Of a DNA stretch of 64,000 nt, positions 63,281 to 64,000 are shown piece after piece; positions within the stretch are counted from its first letter, which is position 1; each line of letters begins with the position of its first letter. A program made the translations under genes and the position numbers. The DNA comes from Chitinophagaceae bacterium UBA1946 (GTDB taxonomy: Bacteria; Bacteroidota; Bacteroidia; Chitinophagales; Chitinophagaceae). A model generated the notes under the pieces. The model did no database searches, was not told the DNA's origin, and saw nothing but the letters and a program-made list of their open reading frames with translations. Location: the NCBI GenBank assembly GCA_002336815.1, contig DDEU01000078.1:35706-99705 (forward strand), given 5' to 3'.

Positions 63281-64000
63281 TTACATTCTTTCAGGTACCG
63301 CAATGCCCAGTAACTGCATGCCACTTTTAATTACATTGGCCGTCATGGTGGCCAGTTGTATCCGCAACAATTTTTTGCCGGAAGTTTCTGCGTTGGCAAC
63401 AGAATGTTCTGTATAAAATGAATTGAATTTTTGAGCCAGTTGAAAAACATAGTTCACGATCACTGATGGATTGTGTTCTGCCCCTGCCTGTTCAACTGCC
63501 GCAGGATATTGCTCCAGGAAAACCAGTACCGATTTTTCGAGCGGTAATAATTCTTCTTCCTCTTTGGCTGACGTTGCTGTCAGATCCACATCGCCGATCT
63601 TTCTTAAAATACTTTTGATCCTGGCGTGGGTGTATTGCACAAACGGACCGGTAAAGCCCTGTATATCGATGCTCTCTTTCGGGTCGAATACCATCGTTTT
63701 TTTAGGGTCAACCCTCAATAGGTAAAATTTAAGTGCGCCCAGGCCAAGTGTGTTGTAAAGTTCCTTTAACTCATCGGCTGTAAAGCCTTCTGTTTTACCA
63801 TGGTTGATGGTTTCCTCTTCTGTTTTACCAACCAGTTCATCTACAATATCATCCGCATCTACCACGGTTCCTTCACGGCTCTTCATCTTGCCGGTGGTAA
63901 GTTCTACCATGCCATAGCTCAGGTGATAGATGTTTTCTGCATTGGGCATTCCCAGTTTTTTGCAGATGAGCTGCAGCACTTTCATGTGATAGTTTTGTTC
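63281..64000 (-). CDS. argS: Arginyl-tRNA synthetase, C-terminal part (runs off the window)
   Basis: The frame is open through the right edge (EQNYH precedes the Met at 63985), so only the last ~239 residues are present. ArgS is recognised from LSYGMVELTTGKMKSREGTV, where MKSREGT is the equivalent of the KMSKS loop, then VDADDIVDEL. The DALR anticodon-binding domain follows (GPFVQYTHARIKSILR, NYVFQLAQKFNSFYTEHSV, RIQLATMTANVIKSGMQLLG). The enzyme charges tRNA-Arg. Its end lies close to the shared terminator. Confidence 0.95.
   Translation of the reverse strand, partial: EQNYHMKVLQLICKKLGMPNAENIYHLSYGMVELTTGKMKSREGTVVDADDIVDELVGKTEEETINHGKTEGFTADELKELYNTLGLGALKFYLLRVDPKKTMVFDPKESIDIQGFTGPFVQYTHARIKSILRKIGDVDLTATSAKEEEELLPLEKSVLVFLEQYPAAVEQAGAEHNPSVIVNYVFQLAQKFNSFYTEHSVANAETSGKKLLRIQLATMTANVIKSGMQLLGIAVPERM

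Noticed and set aside
1..64000. tRNA, rRNA, riboswitch, IS element or prophage
   Set aside because: No cloverleaf, rRNA core sequence, transposase, integrase, terminal repeats or phage genes were seen in any gap.

Overview
The window is one continuous stretch of a Bacteroidota chromosome, most likely from the family Chitinophagaceae. The assignment rests on gene content: four secreted proteins with a type IX secretion (T9SS) type A sorting tail and one with the gliding-motility (type B) tail; a two-component propeller/Y_Y_Y sensor; a GldM C-terminal-domain protein; DUF4142, DUF6799, DUF6952 and FISUMP proteins; and weak Shine-Dalgarno sites. I see no rRNA, tRNA, CRISPR array, insertion sequence, integrase or phage structural cluster. 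No block of base composition stands out as recently acquired.

Layout. 1-6.5 kb: the end of a repeat-rich surface protein, a frameshifted SnoaL-like gene, and two large secreted proteins (ELW/DGT propeller and triple GEVED) that share a C-terminal module. 6.7-8.7 kb: a TPR/LytS-type histidine kinase. 9.1-15.1 kb: exported cyanophycinase-like peptidase, Tat-exported Nif3-like protein, a 930-residue tyrosinase fused to a von Willebrand A domain, and a FISUMP protein. 15.3-18.4 kb: stand-alone GldM C-terminal domain, an unknown membrane protein, the chaperone pair cbpA-cbpM, and an intact SnoaL paralogue. 18.6-23.4 kb: a 40-residue membrane microprotein, an M16 protease pair (one catalytic, one without the zinc motif), two small unknowns and a His-rich T9SS protein. 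23.5-26 kb: peroxiredoxin-thioredoxin-DUF6952 operon, then PRC-barrel and DUF4142 stress-type proteins. 26.2-29.9 kb: a 1219-residue propeller/PAS sensor kinase. 30.5-33.3 kb: DUF1080 (3-keto-glycoside hydrolase family) followed by an exported Gfo/Idh/MocA oxidoreductase. 33.6-44.3 kb: DUF6799 protein, acyl-CoA desaturase, a giant beta-repeat T9SS protein, a BamA-like barrel, another T9SS protein and a small fibronectin-like protein. 44.8-50.8 kb: quinone-type oxidoreductase, a YD-like repeat protein and xanthine dehydrogenase subunits A and B. 50.8-60 kb: type B T9SS protein, lipocalin-like lipoprotein, DUF1801, an S9 peptidase, a small unknown, a YqjM-type ene-reductase and a T9SS propeller protein. 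60.1-64 kb: a prolyl oligopeptidase, an RmlD-like reductase and the C-terminal part of arginyl-tRNA synthetase running off the right edge.

How it fits together. The content suits a heterotrophic environmental bacterium that degrades polymers and peptides outside the cytoplasm. Exported peptidases (M16 pair, S9, S9A, cyanophycinase-like), a keto-glycoside module, purine oxidation and many cell-surface proteins sit among redox and stress genes. The T9SS machinery itself is not here, so the cargo must depend on loci elsewhere. Six strong hairpin terminators divide the window into short transcription units. The most unusual items are the tyrosinase-vWA fusion, the free-standing GldM domain protein, the exported Nif3-like protein, the terminal module shared by neighbouring secreted proteins, the microprotein behind a perfect inverted repeat, and an orphan terminator-like hairpin pair.
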